This document shows, piece after piece, positions 10,325 through 22,762 of a DNA stretch of 63,518 bases. The stretch covers positions 1 through 63,518 of the forward strand of contig MU859261.1 in assembly GCA_033297205.1 (NCBI GenBank). The letters are read 5' to 3'. The notes under the pieces were generated by a model. It saw only the letters and a list, made by a program, of their open reading frames with translations. It made no database searches and was not told where the DNA came from. The DNA comes from Pseudoneurospora amorphoporcata (taxonomy: Eukaryota; Ascomycota; Sordariomycetes; Sordariales; Sordariaceae). A program made the position numbers and the translations under genes. Within the stretch, counting starts at the first letter, position 1; every line of letters starts with the position of its first letter.

Positions 10325-11601
10325 GTGAGCAGGGAGGTGGTGATGGCGGAGGAAGCGGAGTACTATGAAGAGAGGGGTAACATGTGATGATGGTATGGAT
10401 CAGAAGCGAATAGGTAGGTAGTTGGGTTTGTAAGCAGAGATATTCTTGAAGATAACAAATTGACCGTGAGGTGATGTGGTGCCTTTTTCTGTGAGCGTGT
10501 AAATCATGACTTGGGTTGTTGGTGAAAATGTAAACAAGGCTCCTGAAGGTGTGTGATGAAGGCAAGCACTGTTGCCTGAGTGCCGGCGGCCATGGAGGTT
10601 TGAGGATGCATTGTAGGTAGATAGTGTAACTGACAGCTTCCAATTGCCCACCGCAGCGGACCAGGACCTCACTGGCACGACGCTACAGACACTCCGCCCT
10701 TTTAGGCCGTTCGCTTTTCAGAAATGGATGTGAAAATGAAGAATTTGGGAAGAGTCATGTGGGTCATCGATGACAAAAGGCGAATGTGAGTTTGGAAACC
10801 GAAGGAATAATCCGAGCCGTGGTCGCTGCACTTGCCCTGGAATGCAGACTGTGGGAAGAAGCTGATGAGTGTCAAGGAAGAGAAATGGAACGAGCACGGG
10901 ATTTCGAAAAAACGGCGGGAGTGGCAGATCGAACCCCTCCTTCTACAGTAGCTCCTTCATGTCAAACGCAATCAAATGTCGCGGGACCGTCGCTGCCTGG
11001 TTGGTTGTCATCGATGGTGATGAAGAATGAGAAGGAGCCCAGGCAAAGGACGGGGGCGCCGTACCGTTCTGGATCTGCTCCTTGACGGGATCCCACCACT
11101 GCTTATAGGATGCTCATGCCTCATGGCAGTGAGTGCAGCAGCACAGGCCACCGCTTGGTCAGTTGCCTGCCGCAGAGCTTGGACTCTAATGACCGTCCCG
11201 GCAGACAAGCACCGTGCGCTCGAGGTACGTACCTCGCCAACATTCGCTTCAGGTTTTTGTTTGCTGCCCCTCCATTGTTTACTTTCATCCTCCATCCCGT
11301 CACCATCATTCTCACCATCATCCTCACTTCTCGGGTATTCCTTTTGTCTGACCACGCTTTTGTCTGAGACCACCGACCTCGGTCATTCCCACATCTCTTG
11401 TTACATCCGGTCTGCCACTGACCAGAATCTGGGCGCGTCGCTGTCGATTTCGCAATCGCAAAATTTCAGCAACACCTTTGGACTTGACGTCTTCGCGATT
11501 CTCTCACCTGAATTTTCCTGGCCACATCCAGTCCCGCGCATCTCGAGTTCTCCGTCACCAGCTATATACTCGAGCCGCAAACCATCTCCGCAAATCTAGC
11601 C
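10325..11601. other. Intergenic, leader of the F-box gene
   Basis: No supported gene. The last ~350 bases are C/T-rich, as in many fungal promoters and 5' leaders, and lead to the ATG at 11602. Short frames here have no domain. Confidence 0.4.
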
Positions 11602-13470
11602 ATGTCAACATTACTCGGCTCGGTCAAGAAGCGCAAGGCATCCGACATGGCCGACACAGAATCGGATCCTCAGCGGCGGCTGGAAATCACTGCCTCACCC
11701 AAGCCAACATCCATCATGCATCTTCCCCCCGAACTTGTCAACCACGTCCTCGATCACCTCGTACCCAATCTGCCCGAGATAGGCGAGCCCGCTCCAGAAG
11801 CATACGACAAGCTTGTCCGCCAAGACCCATGGTACGACTTTACTCGCCGTCGCAGCGCCTTGCGCAACCTCTGTCTGGTGTCACATTTCTTCGCCGACCT
11901 CGCTCGCCCATATCTCTACCACACCATCGCCATCACCACCGCAGAGGTCCTGGTGCTTCTCTTTCGCACCATCACCGAGAATCCAGATTGCTGTGGTTGG
12001 ACCCGCGCCCTCAGCTGTCACGTCACTTTGACCAACTCCCGAGTGGTTCGCAAGACAAGGCGTTGTCTCAACAAGCTTCTCCCAACCTGGCGGGAAGGCA
12101 AAGGGCTGCCATTTGTCACCGATTATCTGGAAGGCATGCAGATGCTGCGTGCTAACAATGATTTGCAAGATGACTCCAAGATGGCCCAGGGCATACTGGG
12201 CATGACCATCACCGCGCTGTACAAACTCGAGACATTGCTGCTGCAGCTGCCTGCTAATGAGGATGACAGCGATTGTTTCGAACTGGTAAGCTGTCTCAGA
12301 CTGACAATGTCCTACTTCAACACGGTCGAGGGCGAAAAGTGTCGTGGCTATCTCGCCAGCCTTTCCGAGCATCCTAGCACCATGATGTGCATGATGTTCT
12401 CCGAGGCCCTCGCCCCCTTCCGGCACCTCACCACTCTTCTCCTCCAAGGTGACCCGTCAGTCGAGGACCCTACCACGCTCGACGAAGACGATTTGGATGG
12501 TGACCCTCCTGAAGTCTGCGGTGTCCAGATCCGCTACTATCTCCCTCTTTTAGAGCTTCTTCCCGCTCTCACCACTCTCGAGGTATCCACCGACGACGGC
12601 CTGTTTACCTTCTTGGAGAATGAGGACGACTTGACGGGTATCCTCGCCATGTCTATGCCAACCTCCTCTACTTTGAGCCACGTCAAGCATGTCTACCTCC
12701 ACTCTTCAGTCGCCGACCCGCGCAACATCGGCAGGTTACTCAGGCACGTGCCAGATCTCGAGACGCTCTACATGTTCCCCCGAAGGGTGGTCAGCTTCCA
12801 CCGGATACCGCCGCAGGACGCCACCCAGGCGGACCACGACTGCCTAGATCAAGCGCTGGAGAAATACGGCAAGAAACTGAAACATCTGGATCTCAACTGG
12901 TTCGACTGCCAGGGCTCCGAGGCCAGCATCGGCGTTGGCGGTCGGCTCTCCACTCTTCCGCAGCTGAAGGAGGTGGAAAAGCTGTGCATCCAGTTCGTCA
13001 TGCTGTACGGCGACCTGCCGGCGGGCGAGCACATGATGCAGCAACGGCCAGTGGCGGATCTGTTACCGCCCAACTTGGTCGAGCTGACGCTGGAGGATTG
13101 GTGGTGGGAGAGCCTCGATGATTTCGACACTTTCTATCGCTGGTCGGCCGAGCAAAAGGAAAAACATTACCGGGAAAAGAGGGAGTACAGGGAGACGGTT
13201 CTGGACATGTTCAAGGCGCTTGCTGCCGTGGCAGGGAGGAACGCCAAACCCGGTCGATATGACGATTACAAGATGCACAAGCTGAAACGGGTTCGGTTCT
13301 TCATCAGGACGTTGCCTACATGGCTACTGGTTGAAGGCAAGGGTAGCCCGTTAGTCGAAGAGCTGTTTAAAGAGCTGTTTAATGATGTTGGGGAGCTTTT
13401 CAAGAAGGCTGACGTCGAATTCGTTCTTGACGTCGACCAGCCCTTGGAAATGGAAGAGGAGATGCAGTAG
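11602..13470 (+). CDS. F-box domain protein
   Basis: Single-exon frame, 622 aa, starting MSTLLGSVKKRKAS; a second Met at residue 16 is possible. Residues about 37-110 match an F-box: IMHLPPELVNHVLDHLVP, then an insertion of about 25 residues, then LRNLCLVSHFFADLARPYLY. The F-box binds SKP1 in SCF ubiquitin ligases. The rest (about 200-600) contains scattered Leu-rich segments (for example LETLLLQLP and LTTLLLQG) that may form irregular leucine-rich repeats for substrate recognition, the usual layout of fungal F-box proteins of this size. The substrate is unknown. The C-terminus is acidic (QPLEMEEEMQ). Low codon ambiguity and the long open frame make the gene itself secure; the substrate-binding fold is inferred. 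Confidence 0.88.
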   Translation: MSTLLGSVKKRKASDMADTESDPQRRLEITASPKPTSIMHLPPELVNHVLDHLVPNLPEIGEPAPEAYDKLVRQDPWYDFTRRRSALRNLCLVSHFFADLARPYLYHTIAITTAEVLVLLFRTITENPDCCGWTRALSCHVTLTNSRVVRKTRRCLNKLLPTWREGKGLPFVTDYLEGMQMLRANNDLQDDSKMAQGILGMTITALYKLETLLLQLPANEDDSDCFELVSCLRLTMSYFNTVEGEKCRGYLASLSEHPSTMMCMMFSEALAPFRHLTTLLLQGDPSVEDPTTLDEDDLDGDPPEVCGVQIRYYLPLLELLPALTTLEVSTDDGLFTFLENEDDLTGILAMSMPTSSTLSHVKHVYLHSSVADPRNIGRLLRHVPDLETLYMFPRRVVSFHRIPPQDATQADHDCLDQALEKYGKKLKHLDLNWFDCQGSEASIGVGGRLSTLPQLKEVEKLCIQFVMLYGDLPAGEHMMQQRPVADLLPPNLVELTLEDWWWESLDDFDTFYRWSAEQKEKHYREKREYRETVLDMFKALAAVAGRNAKPGRYDDYKMHKLKRVRFFIRTLPTWLLVEGKGSPLVEELFKELFNDVGELFKKADVEFVLDVDQPLEMEEEMQ

Positions 13471-15306
13471 TTTGCAAGCCCTGCAAGCTCTAAGTTGTTG
13501 TTCAGAACGCTTTTTGGCCCGGGCACCAAGGTTAACGGGCAAGCAGCGTACACGTGTAGCGTTCAATGGGGTTTTGCTTTTTTTTTTTTTTGTTTCTTTT
13601 TTTTTATAAAAGGAAAGTTTGCATTAGGTTTAGCATCAGAGTTGGCATCAGGATGGGCGTATCGGATGAAACTTGATCAGGAATATATAGCACCGGTATC
13701 ATCAGTACGATGTATATATCTCACGAGCGTCTCTGCGATTTGGAGACATTACCCAGCGATACCTCAAGGCATGACGGGATTGACACCGCCAGCCACATGG
13801 GAAATATACCTCTCTCCATTCTACAGAATACAAGTTATGTTAAATACACAAGCATTCTATATACACATTGCTCACCGGACCGGACCAGCGTCCAGTTCCG
13901 CACCTACCATAGACACCATAGACAGCTAGGTAGGTAGGTACTGTAGTATTTTCGCACTTCTGCTGCCGGTGACTCCCGCTGCTTTGGGTGAGGTGAGATG
14001 GAAGAAGGTGAGAATGGGACTTACAACTTAAGACGAGAGAAGTGAGGATGAGATTGACTCGCACTTTCAGCGCTCGGCCTTGTGAAATGTGAAAAGCGAA
14101 GTAATGTTCATGGAAACGGCACATGGACGTTATTTGTACACATGATCTGTTAGTGCGCTAACATACACATCCCCTGGCGTTAGGTATCGGAAACTCAAGT
14201 CCGATGTAGGTGCGATGCTACCTACTAACAGACATACTGCATAGATGCGCTCAAGTCTGTTAGTAAGTTAACTGCTTATCCGGTCGAGGTTTCTTTCGGC
14301 TTTCGCTGGCAACCAAGTGTTCCTTTGTACCTACCTACACTCCCGACGTTAATGGGGGTTACAAATTCTATGAATTACCGTCTCTTGTGTGGCGGTGCCA
14401 TCTACGAGAGAGGGGTGGGGGGACATGTGAAGTTGGTATAGGAGTCGGAGAGTGAAGGGGCGGACGTACGTCCGGATAAAAAAATGTGAGCATATGGGAA
14501 AGAAAGGTAAGAGACGAACGGTAGAAGATAGGTCAGTTATTCAGCAGCAAGAGAACTAGAATTGGTACCGTAGTATGTAGTAGCGTACAGATATATATAA
14601 CTGAAATGTGCGAAGTTAAGAGTAAGTGAAGATGAAGTTCGTTCACCGTTCGTATTACTCAATCAAGGACGGTCGTTCTGACATGTGTTCTTCTTGAGAT
14701 TGGATGGTAACCTACAGCGGATAAGCGGGCGCAGTAACACTTATCCTTGGGTATTATTCTAGGGGTTGGATTGTTAGTAGTTATATATATCCCATCCCGT
14801 TTGTAAATCATTTCTTCTCTGGATTTTACGAAACAATTCCTTTTTTACTGCCCGACGTTGTTCGTGCGTTGTACACACCTGTCCATCTGTCCACATCGAA
14901 GCTACCCCTCAAGCTGTAATGAATAAGGTACCTACTTTAGATATTCAGGGGTTCACTGCCCAGCGGTGCCAGGCCTGACTGCCTATCACCAGACCAGACC
15001 AAACCCACAAGATCATCATCATCACCTTTCAAACTCACCAAGTCAAGTCCGAGGCTCTGCGAGTGATACACTAGACATTATGACGGAACCTTGGAGGATT
15101 TTTAGGAAAGTATCTATCTACATATCTGACTTATGTTGTGAGGCTCACAAAGTTGTTTCATCTTTCATATCCGATCCCGCATTTCACTAGGTATCCTACG
15201 ATCCCACGAGACCATAGATGGCATTTCATTTGTATCAGGTAAAACAAAACAAATAGGCAAGTGCTGATGTCATATCCTTATTTCCCGCGAACCCACCCGC
15301 CTTGCC

Positions 15307-15330
15307 CGTCCGTCCGTCCGTCCGTCCGTC
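15307..15330. repeat. (GTCC)n microsatellite
   Basis: Six consecutive GTCC-type units, intergenic. Confidence 0.9.
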
Positions 15331-17730
15331 GGCGAGCCGCTAAGTAAGGCTCCATTCATGGCTATTTATTGCCCCAGACAGGACAGGAGGACCATGGACG
15401 GGATCGTCGTATCGTGGCCCGGGCTCTCCGGGAAGGATTAGGTTCGAACAAAGAAAAAGGGTTCGAGAAGGAAATTTTCCCGAATTTGGCTTTCTAGATC
15501 TCACGATGGTACGTACGTAGAGATATGTATGTTGCCCATGGGGTATCGCTGGTTCAGTTGACTGCCCGCTGGTACAGTAATTTACACTACGCACGTAATT
15601 AAGCAAGGAGGCGAAGCATGGGAGACATGGCATGGCAAGCGTGGCATCGGGCATCGGGCATTATTTGGTCGCGTGCCTAGAATAATTGTCCGTTGGTTCA
15701 CTTGGTGCTGTTGACATGCCTCATGTTGTTGCGCTTACGGGTATCGCACTGTATGCTTCCCCGGCTGTTGGTTGTTGTTGGTGCTTCGAATAACGATAAG
15801 CGCAAGCATGTTATTTCTGGAGTTACATACCTAGTTGTGCGGCGCGAAACGCGGAGGCGGAGGCGGCTGAGATGAAAGATTGCTGCTGCACTGCACGGAC
15901 GAATATCGAAATCTCCGGGCTCGGTTTCATGTTGTTGGAGACGTTGCAACTTTGGAGGCTTCCACCGCTCATCACTTGTTTCTGGAAACCTTTCCGTCTG
16001 TCTGCAAGGCACCGGGCTTGTCGAGACCCGGACCAAAAAGTCTGGGGAAATAATAGCACGGACCGCCTCTTGCCTCGGTCGGTGGTTGAAACCTTGGAAG
16101 ATGTAGGGAAAAGAAACATGCCGATGGACAAGACGGGGAAAGGGGTAAAGAATGACAGGTTTCTGAGAGTGCTGGAAGGGAAAGCTCGTGGGGTCGGTTA
16201 CGCGGCCCGGGGTGGGTCGTCCATTGGGAATTTGGGGTTTTGCTGGATTCCTTCTTGGAGACGACATGTATTCAAAATGGTCCGAAGTGACTGAGATCGA
16301 CGACCATGTCAGCGAGTAGAAGCGGCCAGCTGAGTGATTGCTGTGCCTTTGGGGGCTTGGGAAGTGATGGTCGATCCTGGATTATTTCTTATTTCTTAAC
16401 TTGTTGACAAGCGTGACAAGACGCAAGGACACAAGCCAGAAACTGGATGGTGATGAACAAGAGGGTTTGATGCAGAAGATAGGGGGTCAAGGTCTTGGGC
16501 TCTCTTGGGATCTCCTTGGCATGCCCCTGTCGATAGATTTGCTGGAAAGCCTTCTAGAAATGGGTAGCGGCTTGTTGATGTTTGCAAGGGTTGACAGCCA
16601 CAGAATGAATAAGAAGGGACCCCCAAGATTATCCAGGGTTTTGTTGACGATCGATCCAATTGCGCCTGGCGGTGCGCCGGGCGGTGCTTTGGCTTGTTGC
16701 TTGTGGTACTGTATTTTGTTGGTTGCGCGGTGAGCAGCACACATGTGATTGAAGGTGAGCGGTCGCTCGTCAACATAACAGGTTGATTTTGTGATTCATT
16801 TTGGGACCGCGTCTACCATTGTTCATTACCAAATATCTTGATGTTATTCCCAAGTTATGCAATGTCAGCATCAGCATTCAGTTGTAATTTCGGAGATCCG
16901 GTGATGACAGTAGTTGAGGGTTATGCGAGTGAGACCGGCAAGAACGGCATCTTGTCATGGTGACTGTGAACTTTGATGGATTCGCATCCAATTGATAGAA
17001 AATGGAAATGGAAATGGACGAGAAGCATTCGACGACAGAACGACCCAAAAGTTGCAGCGGGTGCGACACTGTGTGAGCCCAGACCGCCACTTCCCCAACA
17101 AACACTGTGGTGGTTTCAGTGGTCGCAATTGCTGAATCAATCCGCAATCTCAGGGCAAGCTGCATCCCCGTACCTGCTGGATGTTGTGCCTGTGCTACTG
17201 CAAACTCGTTGCTGCCTGCCGGGACCATTACCCTTCAGAAACCATTTATTTCATCTTTTCCTTCTCCAAAAAACAAACCTCTTTCGCTTGCGACCATCTC
17301 CAGTCGGTGAAGAAAACAACACCAGCACACCTTATTATCATCGATCCAATGCTGCCCGCCATTTCGCATTTCCATGGCCATGGTCTGTCTGGCAAAAGTG
17401 CAATCGACCTTGGCCGGCAACCGTAGTAGCCAAGAGTTGGCGCATGCTTGGACTCTTGGCGGCCGTCTTGGCTCGCATTGTCCGAACCAAAGAAAGTCGT
17501 CGGCAGATTGAAGTCCCTCTCTTGGCGGGAAGTCACAGCACTGCACCCCTCATCCCTCCGACTTGTTCGGCGCCCTGACGGGAAAGTCGCGGGCCTCGAA
17601 ATGTCTCCTGGATCCGCCACCGTTTCTCGCTTGGACAGAAATATCGAGACGATACCTACCTATATTCGCCATATCTCCTGGAGGTTGTAAGATTACGGTT
17701 GACATTTATCCCTGGTGACTTTTTTCGTTA

Positions 17731-17766
17731 CACAACAACAGCAGCAACAGCAACAACAACAACAAC
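17731..17766. repeat. (CAA/CAG)n microsatellite
   Basis: About twelve CAA/CAG triplets. A frame through it would encode poly-Gln but lacks an ATG before the repeat, so it is treated as leader or spacer sequence. Confidence 0.85.
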
Positions 17767-18667
17767 GAGCTTGTCCGACAATAAGTTGGGTAGTAAAAGG
17801 GCAAGGGAACACTGAAGGAACACACGGCCACGGAGCGACGTCGCCAACATCCCAAGACCCCGTCCGTCCCCCGTCGTCCACCACCGCCCCGGTCCCCCAA
17901 AAAGTCCATCGGCGGTCGGGTCCCGGTCCACAGTCCTCCACAGTCCTCCACCGTCCATCAAACTCCAGGACCCTCCTTGTGGACACCCTCTTGGCCATCC
18001 CTCTTTTTCCGCCTTCCACTTCAGTTGTCATCTCCATTTCCTGTTCGTCCAACTTTCTCAGTCTTGTGACGCGACCACGCTTCCCTTTTTTTGCAACCCA
18101 TTTCGACTTTTTCGATTCGGCCACTCGTTTCAACAAACCCTTTTCGTTACGTTAGTATAATCATACTACAAGACCGACACCGACGCCGACTAGTACGGAC
18201 GGAGCAGACACCCAAGAGACCCCCTTTCGATGCCCCGCCTCCGCCTATAACGCCGTCCTCGATAGCGCCCGCCCGCCATCTCTACCACCCCCTATCCCTA
18301 GCCCGTTTCTAGCTCCGCGCGGCCGCGTCTACTCCGATCCATTTATGCTCTGCCGGTCCCGTCTCTCCGGTCAACCACTCCCGACTTATTCTACATTTCG
18401 GTCTCACCTCTTTTAATATCCGGCCGCATACATCTTTTTTTTTTTTTTTTTTATTCTTTTGGTCTTGCCTCACGTTTTGCTGGTTCGGCCGACGGCATCG
18501 GACACAAAACTAAGAAATCAGAGACAAGCTTGACGCCGCTGTCTTGTGCTTCCGAACCTACTCCGGAGCTGGTCACCTCTACCGCCCTAGCTTCCAGACA
18601 CAAACACCCACCCCTTAATACTTACTACCCAAGTAGTTATCTGCGTCTCTGACGTTCATCCTACAAG

Positions 18668-20259
18668 ATGAGCGCTCAGAGCAAAAAGAACATCAAATGG
18701 GTCGAGGTAAGCCGTTGCCATTCCGGTTCCGAACCCCCTTCTGTATCTCCGTCCAAGGACCTTGCTGACCACCCTTCTTTGGACAGGGTCTTCGCGGCAT
18801 CACCTCCGCCCTCGTTATCGCAACACATCTTGCCCGAGCGTTGGACTTCCCACTCTTCTGGCCTGCCGATGTTAAGGACGGCGCCCCGAGGTGGCTACAA
18901 GTCCCATACCTCCGAATCCCTTGGCAGGGTCGTCTCGGCGTTCCCATCTTCGCCTTCCTTACAGGCTTCGTTTGCGCGGCCAAGCCCTTGAAGCTCGCAT
19001 ACATACAAGGGAACCACTCGGCCTCCCTCAAGACCGTCGCCCGGTCCGCCTTCCGACGACCCCCCAGGCTGGTCCTTCCGGCCGTCATCGCCACCCTCAT
19101 CAGCTTCGTGCTGTCCATCTTCGGCGCCTACACTGCCGCCAACCGTTGCGACAGCTTTTGGGTCCGCTTCGACGCCCCCGACCCCAAACCTCTCGGCGAG
19201 AACTTTCGCAGGCTGTTTAGAGCCCTGCTTGCGACTTGGACCACCACCGAGAATGTTTACGACAGACATCAGTGGGCTATGCGCCCCTTGCTCATTGGAG
19301 CCTTCCAGGTCTACATTGTCCTCGCCGCCACCATTGGCATGCGCTTCCGCTACCGCATCCTCGTTCACGTACTCTTGGTCGCTTACTGGCTGTTGAACAC
19401 TGGACCGTTGACCGGTACGTCATCCCCCCTTGCCCAATGCACTACAGCGCATGCACTAACCATCGACCCTGCAGAAACCTTTGGCGCCAACCTCGCCCTC
19501 GGTACCCTCCTTGCCGAGCTCTCCCAGCATCGTCCCACCCAAAACTTCATCGCCAAGTACCAGCGCATCCTCTCCTACATCATCGTGCCCATCCTCCTCC
19601 TCATCGGCGGCTACGTCGGCTCCTACCCGCACGAGCACGAGGACTGGGCGCCCTGGTCCCTGCGTCTGCACAAATTCCTCGTTGATCCTGCCGGCGACGG
19701 CTCGCGCGGCTCGTTCATTGTTCCTAAGGGGTCCAATGCCGGTCGCCGCACCAGCGCCTTCATGATCCAATGCGTCGCCGTCTCCATCTTCCTTTCCCCT
19801 GCGCTGCAGAACCTGCTCTCGCACCGCCTCCTCCTCTGGCTAGGCCACCACTCCTTCGCCGTCTACCTCACCCACGGCACCATACTTAGGACCTTGGGCA
19901 TGTGGATCGTCTACGGTATCTCGGGCCAGCCGTGGGAGGACCCCGGAAAGAACGAGGACGGATCGCCCAAGGAACCCAACTGGTTGCATCCCAAGAGCAG
20001 GGGTCACAAGATGGCGAGTGTTGTCATCTTCACGACCGTCACGTACATCGCTGCGTGGGCGTGGATGAAGTGGGTTGATACCGCGTGCGCGAGGGCCACG
20101 CAGTGGTTGGAGAAGAAGGTGTTTGATGATGATGAGGGGACTGAGGGAGGAAAGGCCGGTTTGGCGGAGAAGGGATATGCGAATGGAGGAGGAGCGAGCA
20201 GCCGGGAGCATGCGCAGCCGTTGCTGAATGGGGGTGAGGCGAGGGTGCCTCCTCCTTGA
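18668..20259 (+). CDS. Membrane acyltransferase, acyltransferase-3 family
   Basis: Three exons: 18668-18706, 18787-19414 and 19475-20259 (483 aa). Intron 1 (80 bp) is GTAAGC...ACAG, phase 0. Intron 2 (60 bp) is GTACGT...CACTAACC...TGCAG. Spliced, the protein starts MSAQSKKNIKWVEGLRG and continues ITSALVIATHLARALDFP. This is the N-terminal Leu-Arg-Gly plus helix plus His signature of acyltransferase-3 proteins (Arg16 and His27 here). About ten hydrophobic segments follow, then WLGHHSFAVYLTHGTILR, the family's typical late helix. These integral membrane enzymes move acyl groups onto sugars, lipids or secondary metabolites; the substrate cannot be told. The C-terminal ~60 residues are cytosolic-looking, acidic and Gly-rich. 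Intron 2 is a multiple of three with no stop, so retention would insert 20 residues. Confidence 0.87.
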
Positions 20260-21104
20260 GCGAGCCGTTTGAGAGATGGGTTGATGTTTTAGATGCATGG
20301 AAGGAATGGAAGATATACATTCTGGATACCGACACGATGAAGCCGAGACTGTGGGGTGCGACTCGCAGTCCGTGGCCAGAAGGGAAAGCCGGAACGGATC
20401 GTCGACAAAGACGACGGCATTCGGCACCGAGTAGAACAAAATTGTGCACCATGTCCTAAACCAGGCATCGGCTCTTCGTCATCGAAACTACCGAGATATA
20501 GCATCATGTATCATTGGATTTTCTCGTTTCATTCTCCTTTGTTGTTCTACATTTTACATAGTTCCTATGTCAAGGAGTGAGGTGCATAACATATACCAGC
20601 TTTCTCCTGGCCATCCGGGATCGTTAAGAGGAACCTTTTTGGATAACTACCGAAGAGAAGCATGGAGGAGATACCAATTGAAGGTTTTCGAAACCGATTC
20701 TGTGTCGTTTACATGGTCTGTCATCGTGAACCTTTTCTTTTGCATTCTTTCCAGCATCAACGTCCTTTTGGAGACGTGCCATCGCCCATCGGAGGATCGA
20801 GTCAGTCAGTTGCCGACCTGAGTGGATTGGATGATGGTCCGAGCACAGTCAGATCGCATACGTGGGGGTGGGCCGACAAAGATGGGTGGGTAGATGCACA
20901 TACAACGATGACGATGCCCTGCCGCTTCCCGCACCGTCCTCTGATGGATGGCGTTTTCTGCCGCCAAGGATCGCCAGCAAGCCAGCTACATACCTACATA
21001 GTTCGCCGTTCGCCAGCCTGCATGAGGTGGTCGTTGATGTTGTGCAACTGGAACGTTAGATCGGGAACAGCTAGCTTGCCAGCTTGCGCGGAGGAGATGG
21101 TCAA

Positions 21105-21222
21105 CCGTCTCCTGCCGTTGACGACGGGAATGTTTACAAATGATTTGACGTTTGAGGTAGAGATGTTTGCCGTCTCCTGCCGTTGACGACGGGAATGTTT
21201 GCAAATGATTTGACGTTTGAGG
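21105..21222. repeat. Two-copy tandem duplication, 65-bp period
   Basis: About 53 bp starting CCGTCTCCTGCCGTTGACG occurs at 21105 and again at 21170. By eye the copies differ at one base (TTTACAAA against TTTGCAAA), which suggests a recent duplication. Confidence 0.9.
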
Positions 21223-21780
21223 CTAGGTTGTAGAGACAGACAGACGTTTATCCCTCGGCTTGGCTTATGTCTCCCCGGCAAGTCCTAGGCTCCTGGCTGG
21301 GTAAGTTGGGGAAGGGTATCTATTGATCTGGCTTCAAACATTTCGCCTGGAAAAAAAAGAGCTCAACCCTTGGGGACATACATGGCTTTTATGGAACTTG
21401 TAACTCGTGTACTACACAAAAAAAGAAAGAACAAGGTTTTGTCGGATGGTCGGTCAGTCAGTCAGTGATGTTGATTGACATGACATGATATGACAGTGAG
21501 CGAGATTTCCCCTCCCTGAAAGTTACCTACCTTAGGTTGGTTGGTTGGTTGGGCCAAAATCTGAGCCAAACAGGGGTTGCGTTGCGTTGCGTGTTTGCCT
21601 ATCACAAGCACGTCAACGTCGTTGACACTGACTGACACACGCAACACGGCATCGTAAGTAAGGTAACGGGCCGGACTTTTTCGTCCGTCCGGATTTTAGA
21701 TTTTCTTTCTGAGGTGAGAATGGAATGGAGCTTGAGAGGGCGGAAAAAAGGAAAGAAATGGAAGGGGGGAATAAGTAAAC

Positions 21781-21867
21781 AAGAAAAAAGAGAAAAAAGG
21801 AAGGAAGGAAGGAAGAAGAAGGAGAAGAAGAAGAAGAGGAAGAGGAAGAGGAAGAGGAAGAAGAAGA
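21781..21867 (+). repeat. 87-nt uninterrupted purine tract
   Basis: Every base is A or G, with GGAA, GAA and GGAAGA sub-repeats. Such tracts can form triplex or slip during replication. Confidence 0.9.
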
Positions 21868-22539
21868 TAGGAGCTACAGAGCCACAGGCTTATAAGAGGT
21901 GCGATCCGTCGTGTTTTCTTTCTTTCAGTCGTTGAGTGATTGACAACTACATGTAAGCGGGTTAAAAACGGGTTATACACATTAGCTCACGGCCTCACGC
22001 AGCTTTGTCAGCTTTGTAAGTGACTTGGTCGGACACAACTTACGAACGGTCGGGACGAATTGAATAGAAAACACACACACACGCACATGCGTAGAGGTAG
22101 GTACACATACGTAGAGGTAGATACCTATATATACGTAGAGGTAGGTAGGTAGGTAGGTAGGTACACATGAAACCCACAGATGATGTTTGCTTACTCTTCC
22201 GCTGGTCATGGATACCTACCTACCTACCTACCCTCCTAGTAGCAGGACACGGCGGCAGTGATGAAGTGGAACTCATGAACTAATATTCTAGTGCTCATCA
22301 TGAACTGACTGAACCTGTCTCGCTGAGAATAGAATTTGATCATCAAGAACTTGGCTTGACTTGACTTGACTTGCGCATAGCCAGCCACAGATACCTCTAC
22401 CTTACCTTACCAAGGTACTCACTCCAAACTCAAAGGAGGGAGGGGGGAGGGGGAGTCCTTCCTTGCTTGCCAAGTTGCCCTCAACTGAATTCGTCGTCAA
22501 ACTCAAATCGGTTACTACCCTAACTAACACAAGCTCACT

Positions 22540-22579
22540 CACTGTTCACTGTTCACTGTTCACTGTTCACTGTTCACTG
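22540..22579. repeat. (CACTGTT)5 tandem array
   Basis: Five perfect 7-bp units plus a partial sixth. Confidence 0.95.
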
Positions 22580-22754
22580 CCTGTTTTCGCTCAACCTGTG
22601 CTCCTTCCTCAGCTGGCTGGCGAGTTGAACGGCATTTACATGCATGTACGGACCGACCGACCGACGGAGGGACAGAAACCATGTTCCACGGCACATACAT
22701 GTATCGAACACGGCTTGACGGTAATAGCGGAACAGGGTCAAGTTAAGTTAAGTA

Positions 22755-22762
22755 GGTAGCGG
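22755..22762. repeat. Left 8-bp target-site duplication GGTAGCGG
   Basis: Identical to 23384-23391 and directly abuts the terminal GAGACTCCC of the element. Confidence 0.88.

Larger units (their letters stand above)
13471..18667. other. 5.2-kb intergenic region, no supported gene
   Basis: Contains T-rich runs (about 13577-13606), a GTCC microsatellite (15307-15330), a CAA/CAG repeat (17731-17766) and an 18-T tract (18435-18452). Open frames at 15698-16294 (both strands), 16396-16776 and 16973-17578 have no domain I recognise. The last kilobase is C/T-rich and probably holds the promoter and a long 5' leader of the acyltransferase gene. A non-coding transcript cannot be excluded. Confidence 0.4.
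20260..22754. other. Repeat-rich intergenic region
   Basis: No supported gene; the frame at 20662-21186 has no domain and runs through a tandem duplication. Contains the 65-bp-period repeat (21105-21222), an 87-nt purine tract (21781-21867), (GTAG)n-like runs near 22138-22162, TTGAC repeats near 22348-22373 and a 7-bp tandem array (22540-22579). Confidence 0.45.

Noticed and set aside
11478..12155. 225-codon plus frame
   Set aside because: Out-of-frame shadow of the F-box gene start; no domain and wrong composition.
17715..18155. Poly-Gln frame upstream of the acyltransferase gene
   Set aside because: It has no ATG before the Gln run (opens with GTG) and the rest is Pro/Ser-random; better explained as a leader with a CAA repeat.
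20662..21186. 174-codon plus frame
   Set aside because: Part of its C-terminus is created by the 65-bp tandem duplication; no domain.
22540..22579. CRISPR-like array
   Set aside because: Units are contiguous 7-mers with no spacers, and the host is a fungus; it is a simple tandem repeat.
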